DNA from: Natronohydrobacter sp.
GTDB taxonomy: Bacteria > Pseudomonadota > Alphaproteobacteria > Rhodobacterales > Rhodobacteraceae
Length of the DNA: 13,825 nucleotides
Assembly (NCBI GenBank): GCA_007117255.1
Contig: SKGU01000293.1
Location: forward strand, 1 to 13,825
Reading direction: 5' to 3'
Below, in pieces: positions 1-8,604 of the stretch. A program made the position numbers and the translations under genes. Below the pieces are notes generated by a model. That model did not search any database. It was not told where the DNA came from and saw nothing but the letters and a program-made list of their open reading frames with translations. The stretch's first letter is position 1. Each line of letters starts with the position of its first letter.

Positions 1-2971
1 CGGTTCCACCAATCGCGCCGGTTTCGCCCAGCACATGCCACGGCTCCAGCGCCTGACGCAGTTCCAGATGCACGCCTTCGACCTCGATCTGGCCACAGAA
101 CGGGAAGCGGAATTCAGACTGAGCGCGGAACCATTCGGGGTCCAGATCAAACCCATGCGCGCGCAGATCGGCCAAGAGCGACAGGAAATCGGCCCAGACG
201 AAATGCGGCAGCATCATGCGGTCATGCAGTACAGTGCCCCAGCGCACGGGCGCAGTGCGTACCGGGTCCTGGGCTGCGCGCGCGATGATGGCGCGGATCA
301 GGAGTTGCTGTGCCAGATTCATGCGCGGATGCGGCGGCATCTCGAAGCCGCGGAATTCGACCAGCCCCAGCCGACCGGTCGGGCCATCGGGGGAATAAAG
401 CTTGTCGATGCAGATTTCCGCGCGGTGGGTGTTGCCCGTCACATCAATCAGGATGTTGCGCAGCAAGCGGTCCACCAGCCAGGGCGGCGGCATTGACCCG
501 CCCGCGACCGGATCGCCAATCTGGCTAAGCGCGATTTCCAGCTCGTAGAGGCTGTCATGGCGGGCCTCATCAATGCGCGGGGCCTGTGATGTGGGGCCGA
601 TGAACAGGCCAGAGAACAGATAGCTTAGCGACGGGTGGCGCTGCCAGATCAGGATCAGCGATTTCAGCAAATCGGGGCGGCGCAGAAACGGGCTGTCAGT
701 CATGGTGGCCCCGCCGACGACAACATGATTGCCCCCGCCCGTGCCGCAATGCCGCCCGTCGATCATGAATTTATCCGCACCAAGGCGGCAGTTGCGGGCC
801 TCTTCATAGATCGCTTCGGTGGTGGCCACGCAATCGTCCCAGCTATGGGCCGGGTGGATATTCACCTCGATCACGCCGGGGTCCGGGGCCACGCGGATCA
901 CGTTCAGGCGCGGATCATCGGGGGGCGCATAGCCTTCAATATGGATGGGCAGGTTCATGTCAGCGGCGGTCGCCTCTGCTGCGGCCAGCAGATCAAGATA
1001 ATCCTCCAGCGTTTCGCAAGGGGGCATGAACAGGCATAGCCGCCCGTCGCGTGGCTCGACCGCGATGGCGGTGCGAACCTCGCCATCGATGGGGGATGCG
1101 CCGCCTTGCGCAACAACGCGCTGGCGGCGGGTATCATCGGCCGTCAATTGGCCAGGTTGGTCGCGCCCTTGCGCCACATCGGGCGTCATTGCGGCCTGCT
1201 CGGCCTCGTCACGCTTCAGCCTGTCGGTGTCTGTTTCGCCGCCGGATGCGTGGCGGGCGTGGAAATCAGGCAGCGGCCCCAGCGGCAGCGAGGTGTCGGC
1301 GGGGTAGCTGTAGGGGTATTGTGAGGGCGGGATATCCGGCAGGCTGGCCAGCGGCAGACGGAAGCCCACCGGGCTGTCGCCGGGCACCAGAAACAGCTTG
1401 CCGCGCCGGGGTTTCCACATCTCGGAGCGCCAGCGCGGGGCGCTTGCCGCACTTTGCCAGCGCTGAATCGGCAGCACGAAGCCCGCAGGTTCGGTCAGGC
1501 CGCGCTCGAAGACCCGCGCAAAGCGCGCGCGTTCTTCGGGGTCTTTCAGTTTGGAGTTCTCAGGCGTGACATTAGGCGGCAGCTTGGCTTCTTTCAGGAT
1601 CCATTCGCCGGGGTCTTCATAGGCGGGCTGGGCATGGTCCGGCGCAATGCCAAGCTTCTGCGCGAAGCCTTGCATGAAGGTCTGCGCCTCGGCTGCGCCG
1701 GATTTGTAATCCTGCGCTTCCTGCGCCACCAGCGCGGGGTTTTGCCACACGGGCTGCTCATCGCGGCGCCAGTAAAGCGAGAATGTCCAGCGCGGCAGGG
1801 TTTCGCCCGGATACCATTTGCCCTGACCGTAATGCAGAAAACCGCCCGGTGCGAAACGCGCGCGCAAACGCCGGATCAACTGGTCAGCCAGATCGCGCTT
1901 GGTGGGGCCGACGGCTTCGGTGTTCCATTCCGCGCTCTCGAAATCATCGATCGACACAAAGGTCGGCTCACCACCCATGGTCAGGCGCAGATCAGCGTCG
2001 TTCAGGGCCGCGTCCACTTTGTGCCCCATCGCGTTCAACTTGTCCCAGGCTTCGTCACTAAACGGCTTGGTGATGCGCGGATGCTCGGCCACGCGAGACA
2101 CTTTCATATCAAAATCGAACTTGATCTGCGTGTCGGGCGATCCGGTATAGCCGCCCGAAATGGGGGCGGCGTTGCGGTAATGCGGGGTTGCGGCCAAGGG
2201 AATATGGCTCTCGCCGGTCAACAACCCCGATGTGGGGTCCAGTCCGATCCAGCCCGCGCCGGGAATATAGGCTTCGACCCAGGCATGCAGGTCGGTGAAA
2301 TCGACCTCGGTGCCCGAAGGGCCATCGAGCGCTTTCACGTCAGGCGCAAGCTGGATCAGATAGCCCGATACAAACCGCGCTGCGACACCCAGATGTCGCA
2401 ATGCCTGCACCAGAAGCCAGCTTGAATCGCGGCATGACCCTTCGGCGCGACCAAGCGTTTCCTCTGGCGTCTGAACGCCGGGTTCCATGCGGATCGTATA
2501 GCCGACGATCTGGCTGACCATGCGGTTCAGCATCACCAGAAAATCGACGGTCACCTGTGGCTCGCGCGGGACCGTATCCAGAAACCCCTTCAACAAGGGT
2601 CCGGCAGGTTCGGCGCGTTTGTAGATCACCAGATCTTCAGCCAGATCGGCAGGGTAATCGAAGGGCCACTTCTCGGCCCCTTCTTCGGTGAAGAAATCAA
2701 ACGGGTTGTAGACAGACATATCGGCGGTCAGATCGACCTCGATCTTCAATTCCGTCACCGGTTCGGGAAAGACAAACCGCGCCAGCCAGTTGCCATAGGG
2801 GTCTTGCTGGTGGTTCACGAAATGCCCGCCGGGGCTGACCTTCAGGCTATGCGAGAGCACCCGCGTGCGCGAATGCGGCGCAGGGCGCAGGCGGATGATC
2901 TGCGGGCCAAGCGTGACCGGGCGGTCATAAGTGTAGTGGGTCAGATGGTAGATGCTGGCATGAATCGCCAT
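1..2971 (-). CDS. Transglutaminase-like / DUF2126 putative amidoligase fusion protein (C-terminus cut by window edge)
   Basis: The frame is open from an ATG at 2971 to the left edge, giving 990 residues without a stop; the C-terminus is missing. Residues 1 to about 85 match a bacterial transglutaminase N-terminal domain (start MAIHASIYHLTHYTYDRPV). The transglutaminase-like core follows, with a visible triad: Cys180 in GSCRDSSWL, His229 in DLHAWVE and Asp245 in GLDPTSG. From about residue 330 (MGGEPTFVSIDD) the DUF2126 domain begins; DGRHCGTGGGNH lies at 738-749 and GNTHRAEICIDKLYSPDG at about 846. DUF2126 is described as a putative amidoligase of glutamine-synthetase-like fold, so the protein may both cleave and form amide bonds; the substrate is unknown. 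Family members are about 1,100 residues, so roughly 50-130 are missing. Related cassettes usually carry a circularly permuted ATP-grasp and an alpha-E gene, which could lie further left. The Shine-Dalgarno is weak (CGGA). Confidence 0.93.
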   Translation of the reverse strand, partial: MAIHASIYHLTHYTYDRPVTLGPQIIRLRPAPHSRTRVLSHSLKVSPGGHFVNHQQDPYGNWLARFVFPEPVTELKIEVDLTADMSVYNPFDFFTEEGAEKWPFDYPADLAEDLVIYKRAEPAGPLLKGFLDTVPREPQVTVDFLVMLNRMVSQIVGYTIRMEPGVQTPEETLGRAEGSCRDSSWLLVQALRHLGVAARFVSGYLIQLAPDVKALDGPSGTEVDFTDLHAWVEAYIPGAGWIGLDPTSGLLTGESHIPLAATPHYRNAAPISGGYTGSPDTQIKFDFDMKVSRVAEHPRITKPFSDEAWDKLNAMGHKVDAALNDADLRLTMGGEPTFVSIDDFESAEWNTEAVGPTKRDLADQLIRRLRARFAPGGFLHYGQGKWYPGETLPRWTFSLYWRRDEQPVWQNPALVAQEAQDYKSGAAEAQTFMQGFAQKLGIAPDHAQPAYEDPGEWILKEAKLPPNVTPENSKLKDPEERARFARVFERGLTEPAGFVLPIQRWQSAASAPRWRSEMWKPRRGKLFLVPGDSPVGFRLPLASLPDIPPSQYPYSYPADTSLPLGPLPDFHARHASGGETDTDRLKRDEAEQAAMTPDVAQGRDQPGQLTADDTRRQRVVAQGGASPIDGEVRTAIAVEPRDGRLCLFMPPCETLEDYLDLLAAAEATAADMNLPIHIEGYAPPDDPRLNVIRVAPDPGVIEVNIHPAHSWDDCVATTEAIYEEARNCRLGADKFMIDGRHCGTGGGNHVVVGGATMTDSPFLRRPDLLKSLILIWQRHPSLSYLFSGLFIGPTSQAPRIDEARHDSLYELEIALSQIGDPVAGGSMPPPWLVDRLLRNILIDVTGNTHRAEICIDKLYSPDGPTGRLGLVEFRGFEMPPHPRMNLAQQLLIRAIIARAAQDPVRTAPVRWGTVLHDRMMLPHFVWADFLSLLADLRAHGFDLDPEWFRAQSEFRFPFCGQIEVEGVHLELRQALEPWHVLGETGAIGGT

Positions 2972-3080
2972 ATGTCTGTGTCCGTTTGTGATGGGTTCGC
3001 AGACAAGACTACTCCGGATCACGGCAGATGCGCATGTGAAGACTCATTCGTCGGGGAATTCCGCGCATAGCGTGACATAA

Positions 3081-3099
3081 TTGCCTGAAATTCGGGCAA
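3081..3099. promoter_or_regulatory. Operator-like 19-bp palindrome in divergent promoter region
   Basis: TTGCCTGAAATTCGGGCAA is an interrupted dyad: TTGCC pairs with GGCAA and GAA with TTC around a central A, with one non-matching position pair. It sits in the 216-bp gap between the divergent amidoligase and M20 genes, 110 bp from the former start and 89 bp from the latter. Its size and symmetry suit a dimeric regulator acting on either gene. No regulator gene is nearby and I recognise no consensus, so the function is inferred. Confidence 0.35.
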
Positions 3100-3187
3100 G
3101 CTGGCGGTGCGTATGTGAAAGACCCCTGACAACGCAGTTGCGAGTCGGGTGCTGGACAATTCTGTCTGGGCGCGTGACACTCTACGC

Positions 3188-4342
3188 ATGGACATACATG
3201 ACCTCAGCCCCGTTGATACTGCGCCGCTTGTGACTTTGCGGCAAAGCCTGCACGCCGCGCCTGAACTGTCCGGTGAAGAATCTGCAACTGCGGAATTCAT
3301 CTGCGCTGCATTGGCGCCGACAAATCCAACCAGCGTGCTGGAGGGTCTGGGTGGAACCGGCGTTGCGGTGATTTATGACAGTGGCGCGCCCGGTCCGCGC
3401 GTCATGTTTCGCGCAGAACTGGATGCGCTGCCGATCGTCGAGAAAACAGGCCTGCCCTACGCATCCGGACGTGACGGTGTGGCGCATCTGTGCGGTCATG
3501 ACGGGCACATGGCGATTCTGGTGGGGCTGGGGCAGTGGGTGGCGCGCAACCGACCACGCACAGGGCAGGTGATCTTGCTGTTTCAGCCCGCAGAGGAAAC
3601 CGGGGCAGGGGCGCGCGCGGTTCTGGCAGACCCGCGCTTTGCCGATCTTCGGCCCGACTGGGCCTTTGCACTGCATAACATGCCGGGTATGGCGCTTGGG
3701 TCAGTGGCGGTCGCTGAAGGGCTGGCAAGCTGCGCATCTGTCGGATTGCGGTTCCGATTCAATGGGCGCGAGGCACATGCTGCGCAGCCTGAAACCGGGC
3801 TGTCGCCTGTCTCGGCCCTGTCTGCCCTACTGACCGGGCTGGCCCCCTATGGGATTGCGCCGCCGATGGGGCCAGAGTTTCGCCTTGCGACCCTGTGTCA
3901 CCTGAGTATGGGCGTACCGGCTTTCGGGGTCGCGCCGGGTGAGGCCGAAGCCTGGGCCACATTGCGCGCAACCGATGATCCGTCGCTGGCGCAGCTCGAA
4001 CGTGAAATCGTTGATCTGGCCCGCAGCAACGCGCAATCCTTGGGCGTCGAGATATCACGCTTTGATTTCTTCAATGCCTCGGTGAACGATCCGCAGGCCG
4101 TGGCTTTCGTGGCTGAAGCGATCCGCGACCTTGGTTTGGAAACGGGCGATTTTGCGCTGCCCATGCGCCCATCAGAAGATTTCGGGGCCTTCAGCGGGGC
4201 CGCGCGCACGGCGCTGTTTTTTCTGGGCGCGGGCAGGGCGCATCCGGCCTTGCACAATCCCGATTATGATTTCCCGGATGCCGTGATCGGCGCAGGGGTG
4301 GCGCTGTTTGTGCAGATCCTGAAAAACGTCTTGCAGGACTGA
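3188..4342 (+). CDS. M20 family amidohydrolase (M20D, hippurate/IAA-amino acid hydrolase-like)
   Basis: The 384-residue product is a cytoplasmic metal-dependent amidohydrolase of the M20D group, which hydrolyses N-acyl or N-aryl amino acid conjugates. Visible metal-site motifs are CGHDGH (Cys102, His104), the EE pair at 136-137 in PAEETGAGA, ALHNMPG (His163) and HNPDYDF near the C-terminus (His356). The dimerisation lid lies at about 180-290, and MRPSEDFGAF at about 326-335 is typical of the group. I chose ATG 3188 because the protein then begins shortly before the conserved LRQSLHAAPELSGEE. A GTG at 3149 would add 13 residues, and neither start has a good Shine-Dalgarno. The length is normal for the family. 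No signal peptide is seen. The substrate cannot be told from sequence, and the gene appears monocistronic. It ends 3 bp from the convergent HlyD gene with no terminator between them. Confidence 0.93.
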   Translation: MDIHDLSPVDTAPLVTLRQSLHAAPELSGEESATAEFICAALAPTNPTSVLEGLGGTGVAVIYDSGAPGPRVMFRAELDALPIVEKTGLPYASGRDGVAHLCGHDGHMAILVGLGQWVARNRPRTGQVILLFQPAEETGAGARAVLADPRFADLRPDWAFALHNMPGMALGSVAVAEGLASCASVGLRFRFNGREAHAAQPETGLSPVSALSALLTGLAPYGIAPPMGPEFRLATLCHLSMGVPAFGVAPGEAEAWATLRATDDPSLAQLEREIVDLARSNAQSLGVEISRFDFFNASVNDPQAVAFVAEAIRDLGLETGDFALPMRPSEDFGAFSGAARTALFFLGAGRAHPALHNPDYDFPDAVIGAGVALFVQILKNVLQD

Positions 4343-4345
4343 GCG

Positions 4346-5647
4346 TCAGTTCTCACGCAGAGCGCGGACAAAGAAGCTAGTCAAGGGGCGGGTCAGATAC
4401 TGCAAAGGGGTGTGCGATCCCGTTTGCAAAAACACATCGACCGGCATTCCCGGCAGGATTGCGCGTTCCCCAAGTGCTGCAATTGTGTCAGGTGTCAGCG
4501 CCAGTTCAACACGATAGTAATTGTTGCCTGTGCTCTGTTCGAGAAAAGCGTCCGCCGAAATATGCACGACGTCAGCCAGAAGGGGCGGCAATTCGCGTGT
4601 GCCTGTGCCGGGGAATGCTACCCCTGCTGGCTGGCCGATCCATACCTGATCAATCGCGGCAGGTGGGATGCGCGCGGTGATAAACCAGGGCTGGTCCTGC
4701 GGAATGACAAAAAGCGCGGGCTCTGCTGGCCGCAGGACCGCGCGCGGCGTGGTGATTTGCAGATCATGCACCACACCATCAGTGGGCGCGCGAAGTTCCA
4801 GCCGGTCTATGCGCTCGTGCAGAGCACGCAGGCGTTCTGTCAGTTCAGGCAACTGCGCGCTGATCTCTTGCAGGTCGCGTTCGGCCTCTTCGCGCAACTG
4901 TGCCGATAAGGACAGGATCTGCTGGCCGATCTCCTCATGGCGTTCGGCGGCAGCGGCACGATCTGCGCGCAGGGCAGCAGCATGTCCGTCCAGTCGCGCC
5001 AACTCGCGCTCCAGTGCAAGGACGGGGGCCATGCGGGCAAGACCCTTTTGTGAAAGTTCCATCTGTGTGATGCGCTCTTGTTCTGCAAGCGCGCGCTGGC
5101 GCTGCAGCGCCTCTATCTGTGCGGTGATGCCGTCGATCTGCGCCATGATCTGGACGCGGCGCTGTTTGAGTTGTGTGATCAACCCGGATGTCGTGTCGCG
5201 CCGCGCTTGCAGCAGGCGCGCTTGCCCGTCGATCTGCGCGCGCAGATCATCGCGTCTGCGCGCGCCATCGCGCAACTCGTCGGGAAGACGTATTTCGGGG
5301 TTGCCGTCGCGTTCGGCTTCCAGCCGGGCGCGCCGGGCGATGAGTTCGAAATAACGTGCCTCGATCAGTGCCAGTTCCGAATTCAGATGCGCGCCATCCA
5401 GCCGGATCAGGACCTCGCCTGCCGTCACGGACGCGCCCTCATTGACCAAAACAGCCTCGATCACGCCGCCTTCCGGGTGCTCAACGACCTGTTTTCGGTC
5501 TTTGATGTCCAGATGGCCCATGCTGATCACGGCGCCGGATATCCGGGCGCCCGCCGCCCAGCCCCCGAACCCCAGCACCAGCACCAGCAGCGTCAGCGCT
5601 GCAAGCCGGAGATGAAAAGACGCGGAAAATGCGATCCTGTCTGTCAT
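4346..5647 (-). CDS. HlyD family type I secretion periplasmic adaptor subunit
   Basis: This 433-residue membrane fusion protein should link the inner-membrane ABC exporter to an outer-membrane TolC-like channel. A short cytoplasmic N-terminus precedes one membrane segment at about 14-36. A half-lipoyl motif (VVEHPEGGVIEAVLVNEG) covers 54-71, and a long Ala/Arg/Glu-rich coiled coil runs from about 90 to 285. The second half-lipoyl motif LRAPTDGVVHDL is at 285-296 and the family C-terminal signature PGMPVDVFLQTG at 399-410, ending in PLTSFFVRALREN. The length is normal for PrtE/RsaE-type adaptors. Its ATG overlaps the stop of the upstream ABC gene by 4 bp (ATGA), so the two are probably translationally coupled. 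No TolC-family or RTX substrate gene is in the window. Confidence 0.95.
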   Translation of the reverse strand: MTDRIAFSASFHLRLAALTLLVLVLGFGGWAAGARISGAVISMGHLDIKDRKQVVEHPEGGVIEAVLVNEGASVTAGEVLIRLDGAHLNSELALIEARYFELIARRARLEAERDGNPEIRLPDELRDGARRRDDLRAQIDGQARLLQARRDTTSGLITQLKQRRVQIMAQIDGITAQIEALQRQRALAEQERITQMELSQKGLARMAPVLALERELARLDGHAAALRADRAAAAERHEEIGQQILSLSAQLREEAERDLQEISAQLPELTERLRALHERIDRLELRAPTDGVVHDLQITTPRAVLRPAEPALFVIPQDQPWFITARIPPAAIDQVWIGQPAGVAFPGTGTRELPPLLADVVHISADAFLEQSTGNNYYRVELALTPDTIAALGERAILPGMPVDVFLQTGSHTPLQYLTRPLTSFFVRALREN

Positions 5648-7467
5648 GACAAGGGTTCGCGGCCTTGCCGCATCACGGGCATATCCGGGGCGCGATATGA
5701 ACGGCCAGTTGCGCGCGGGTGCAGGGGCAATGGATGCAAGATGTCGCCACTGTTCCGGGTGACTGCGCGCAACACCTCCTCTCGAGGGCCAAAGGCGGAC
5801 ATACGCCCATGATCCAGTTTCAGCAGCAGATCACATTGGGCAATTGCAGAGGGCCTGTGCGCGGCGATCAGCACGACTGCACCGCGCATTTTGGCGGCGT
5901 GGATCGCCGCGTGCAGGACGCGTTCGCCCATGTCGTCAAGATTGGCATTCGGTTCGTCCAGCAGCAGAAGGGCGGGGTCGCCATATAGCGCGCGCGCAAG
6001 GCAGATCTGCTGCATCTGGCCACCTGACAGCCCGCCGCCATCGGCGCGGATCAAGGTGTCATACTCGTCTGGCAGCGACAGGATCAGGTCATGGGCACCT
6101 GCCAGTTTTGCCGCAGCGATGACTGCGGGATCTGCTGCATCCGGGTCCAGCCGGGCGATATTGTCGCGGATGCTGCCTTCATACAAAGCGACTGTCTGGG
6201 GCAGGTAGCCGATGGCGTGTTGCAGATAAGGTCGCTGGCTGAACCCAAGCCGCGTAGTCCCAAGGTGCATGGTTCCTGAAGCAGTTGGCATGGCCCCTGC
6301 GATCGTGTCGAGCAATGTCGATTTCCCGGCCCCTGAAGGGCCGATCACCCCCAGCGCCTGCCCTTGCATCAGTTCAAAACTGATGGGCTGAAGCAAGAAC
6401 CGTGTGCCGTCGCAGTCTGTATCCTGCGTTCTGACGGCAAGTTCCCTGATGGACAATTTCCCACGCGGTGGCGGCAGAGTGGTCAGATTTCGCGCGGGCG
6501 GCACGCGGGCAAGCAGGCTGCGCAAGCGCCTGATGGCCCCATGCGCAGCCTGAAGCTGCGGCCAGCCACTGATCACCTGATCCAGAGGTGCCAGAGCACG
6601 GCCCAGAATGATCGAGGCTGCGATCATAGCGCCGGGTGACAGTTCAGATCGCAACACAAGCCATGCGCCCGCACCCAGTATGGCCGATTGCAAGAACAGT
6701 CGCAGCGCGCGTCCGCCAGCGCCGAACCGGCCGGAATGATCCTGTGCCACCAGTGCTTTATGCACGGCGCTTTCGCGCAGGGCTTGCCAGTGTTTCAAAA
6801 TGTGGCCCTGCATTCCCAGCGCCTGTAGTGGGCGCGCGGTGCTGGCGATCCGGCGGGCCAAAAGTTCGCTGCGATGCGTGGCGAGCAGGCTGGCTTCCGA
6901 TCGGCTGCGGCTCAGAGTGATTGCGCTGACGCCAAGGCCAGCCAGCCCCAGCGCTGCGGCCAGCGCAACCACCCCAAGAACCGGGTGCAATACCGCGATT
7001 ACGATCAGAAATAACGGCACCCATGGCAGATCAAACAGTGCCATGGCCACAGGTGCGCCGGATATTTGTTGCAGAAGCGACAGGTCTTGCGGGGCGCGTG
7101 CTGCGCCGGTTGCGCCCTGTTGGGCCGTATTGCCCGCTAATGCCGTTGCGAAAACGGGCAGATCCAGCGTCTGTTGCACCTGCGCGCCGACCCGTGCGGC
7201 GATCCGCGCGCGGGCGTGATCCAGCAGGCCAAGGATAAGATACAGAAAGCCCACAAGCGCCATAAGCGCAACAAGCGTGGCTTCCGATCGGCTGGACAGT
7301 ACCCGCTCATAGACCTGCAACATGAAGATCGGCCCGGTCAGCATCAGCAAATTGGTAAAGATGCTGATCCCGCCCACGGCCCAGAGCAGACGCTTTTGCG
7401 TATCCGTCAGAAAAGCGGGTGATTGCTTTTCCGGCATGGCAGGCTGGCGGGTGGCAGACCCGGACAT
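5644..7467 (-). CDS. Type I secretion system permease/ATPase (PrtD/HlyB-like ABC exporter)
   Basis: The 607-residue half-transporter powers one-step export of a protein from cytoplasm to outside. The membrane domain has about six hydrophobic segments (about 26-50, 62-85, 142-160, 163-185, 258-275, 278-292). The nucleotide-binding domain starts near 335, with Walker A GPSGAGKS (376-383), Q-loop GYLPQ (420-424), signature LSGGQ (480-484), Walker B LLLLDEP with catalytic Glu505, and switch His537. All catalytic residues are intact. There is no N-terminal C39-peptidase-like domain, which favours the PrtD type that exports substrates with a C-terminal signal. The gene lies 111 bp downstream of tdh on the same strand. 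ATG 7467 has no clear Shine-Dalgarno, and ATG at residue 11 is an alternative start. The exported substrate is unknown. Confidence 0.95.
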   Translation of the reverse strand: MSGSATRQPAMPEKQSPAFLTDTQKRLLWAVGGISIFTNLLMLTGPIFMLQVYERVLSSRSEATLVALMALVGFLYLILGLLDHARARIAARVGAQVQQTLDLPVFATALAGNTAQQGATGAARAPQDLSLLQQISGAPVAMALFDLPWVPLFLIVIAVLHPVLGVVALAAALGLAGLGVSAITLSRSRSEASLLATHRSELLARRIASTARPLQALGMQGHILKHWQALRESAVHKALVAQDHSGRFGAGGRALRLFLQSAILGAGAWLVLRSELSPGAMIAASIILGRALAPLDQVISGWPQLQAAHGAIRRLRSLLARVPPARNLTTLPPPRGKLSIRELAVRTQDTDCDGTRFLLQPISFELMQGQALGVIGPSGAGKSTLLDTIAGAMPTASGTMHLGTTRLGFSQRPYLQHAIGYLPQTVALYEGSIRDNIARLDPDAADPAVIAAAKLAGAHDLILSLPDEYDTLIRADGGGLSGGQMQQICLARALYGDPALLLLDEPNANLDDMGERVLHAAIHAAKMRGAVVLIAAHRPSAIAQCDLLLKLDHGRMSAFGPREEVLRAVTRNSGDILHPLPLHPRATGRSYRAPDMPVMRQGREPLS

Positions 7468-7515
7468 GGGCGTGGTCCATCGTTCACATGATGCGGTTGC
7501 CCCAAGGCTAGCGGC

Positions 7516-7535
7516 AAAGGGTTACGAAACCCCTT
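7516..7535 (-). terminator. Possible weak terminator after tdh
   Basis: In the tdh-to-ABC gap the minus strand reads AAGGGGTT-TCGT-AACCCTTT, an 8-bp stem with one G-U pair and a 4-nt loop, 44 bp after the tdh stop. Only a short T-rich tail (the stem's own TTT, then GCC) follows, so termination would be inefficient. Some transcripts may read through into the secretion genes. Confidence 0.3.
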
Positions 7536-7578
7536 CGTTTTCGCCCCAGCCAGTGACCATGGTTCCGCTTGGGCGCGG

Positions 7579-8604
7579 TTATGTCCAATCCAGCACGATC
7601 TTGCCTGAATTACCGCTGCGCATGATCTCAAAGCCCCGCGCGAAGTCGTCAGCGGCCATGCGATGTGTGATGACGGGGCGGATGTTCAAACCGTTTTCCA
7701 GCATGGCAATCATCTTGTACCATGTCTCGAAAATCTCGCGCCCATAGACACCCTTGATGGTGATGGCCTTGAACACGATGCGTGACCAGTCCACAGGGCT
7801 TTTGCCCGGCGGGATGCCCAGAAGTGCGATGCGTCCACCCATGACCAGATTTTCCACCATCTGATCCAGTGCCTGCTGGTTGCCCGACATTTCCAGCCCC
7901 ACATCAAACCCTTCGCGCATCTTCAGGCGCGCTTTCACTGCGGCCAGGTCTTCCTGCGCCACATTGACCGGCACCACGTCGGCCACTTTTGCCGCGAGTT
8001 CGAGCCGCGTGGGATTCACATCGGTGATGACAACATGGCGCGCACCGACATGACGCGCGACCGCTGCCGCCATGATCCCGATTGGCCCGGCGCCTGTGAT
8101 CAGTACATCCTCGCCCACCAGATCAAAAGACAGCGCTGTATGAACTGCATTTCCCAAAGGGTCGAGGATCGCGCCGATTTCGTCATCAATTGCATCGGGC
8201 AGCGGCACGACATTAAAGGCTGGAAGGCGCAGGTACTCGGCGAATGCCCCTTGCTCATTGACGCCGATGCCGCGCGTGGCCGGGTCCAGATGAAATTTGC
8301 CTGCGCGGCTCTGGCGACTGTCGCGCCCGATCAGATGGCCTTCGCCCGAACAGCGCTGACCGACCGACAGCCCGGTGACATTGTGGCCCAGTTCCACGAT
8401 TTCACCTGCAAATTCATGGCCGGTGATCAGCGGCACTGGCACTGTGCGCTGCGCCCAGTCATCCCAGTTCCAGATGTGAATATCGGTGCCGCAGATGCCG
8501 GTCTTGGCGATGCGGATCAGCACATCGTCAGGGCCGATTTCCGGTACCGGGGCGTCCACTTGCCACAATCCGGCCTCGGCGCGGGATTTTTCCAGTGCCT
8601 TCAT
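7579..8604 (-). CDS. tdh: L-threonine 3-dehydrogenase
   Basis: The 341-residue cytoplasmic medium-chain dehydrogenase oxidises L-threonine with NAD+ to 2-amino-3-ketobutyrate, which Kbl then cleaves. Catalytic-zinc and active-site residues are present: Cys38-Gly-Thr40 with His43, and His63-Glu64 in the GHE motif. The NAD-binding turn GAGPIGIM is at 171-178, with the acidic residue of the NAD fold at Asp195. The length equals the E. coli enzyme. The structural-zinc lobe is unusual: the four cysteines of E. coli Tdh (93, 96, 99, 107) align with Gly93, Ser96, Ser99 and Asp107 in GRDSRQSRAGKFHLD, so that zinc site is absent. I recall this variant from other alphaproteobacteria. The start ATG overlaps the kbl stop (ATGA at 8601-8604), which indicates translational coupling in a kbl-tdh operon. 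Confidence 0.97.
   Translation of the reverse strand: MKALEKSRAEAGLWQVDAPVPEIGPDDVLIRIAKTGICGTDIHIWNWDDWAQRTVPVPLITGHEFAGEIVELGHNVTGLSVGQRCSGEGHLIGRDSRQSRAGKFHLDPATRGIGVNEQGAFAEYLRLPAFNVVPLPDAIDDEIGAILDPLGNAVHTALSFDLVGEDVLITGAGPIGIMAAAVARHVGARHVVITDVNPTRLELAAKVADVVPVNVAQEDLAAVKARLKMREGFDVGLEMSGNQQALDQMVENLVMGGRIALLGIPPGKSPVDWSRIVFKAITIKGVYGREIFETWYKMIAMLENGLNIRPVITHRMAADDFARGFEIMRSGNSGKIVLDWT

Noticed and set aside
1454..2425. 323-aa plus-strand open frame
   Set aside because: It lies fully inside the amidoligase gene on the other strand, whose frame carries recognised motifs. It has no family features and reflects high-GC shadowing.
4668..5354. 228-aa plus-strand open frame very rich in Arg and Ser
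   Set aside because: It is antisense to the HlyD coiled coil, and the composition follows from reading Ala/Arg/Glu codons backwards.
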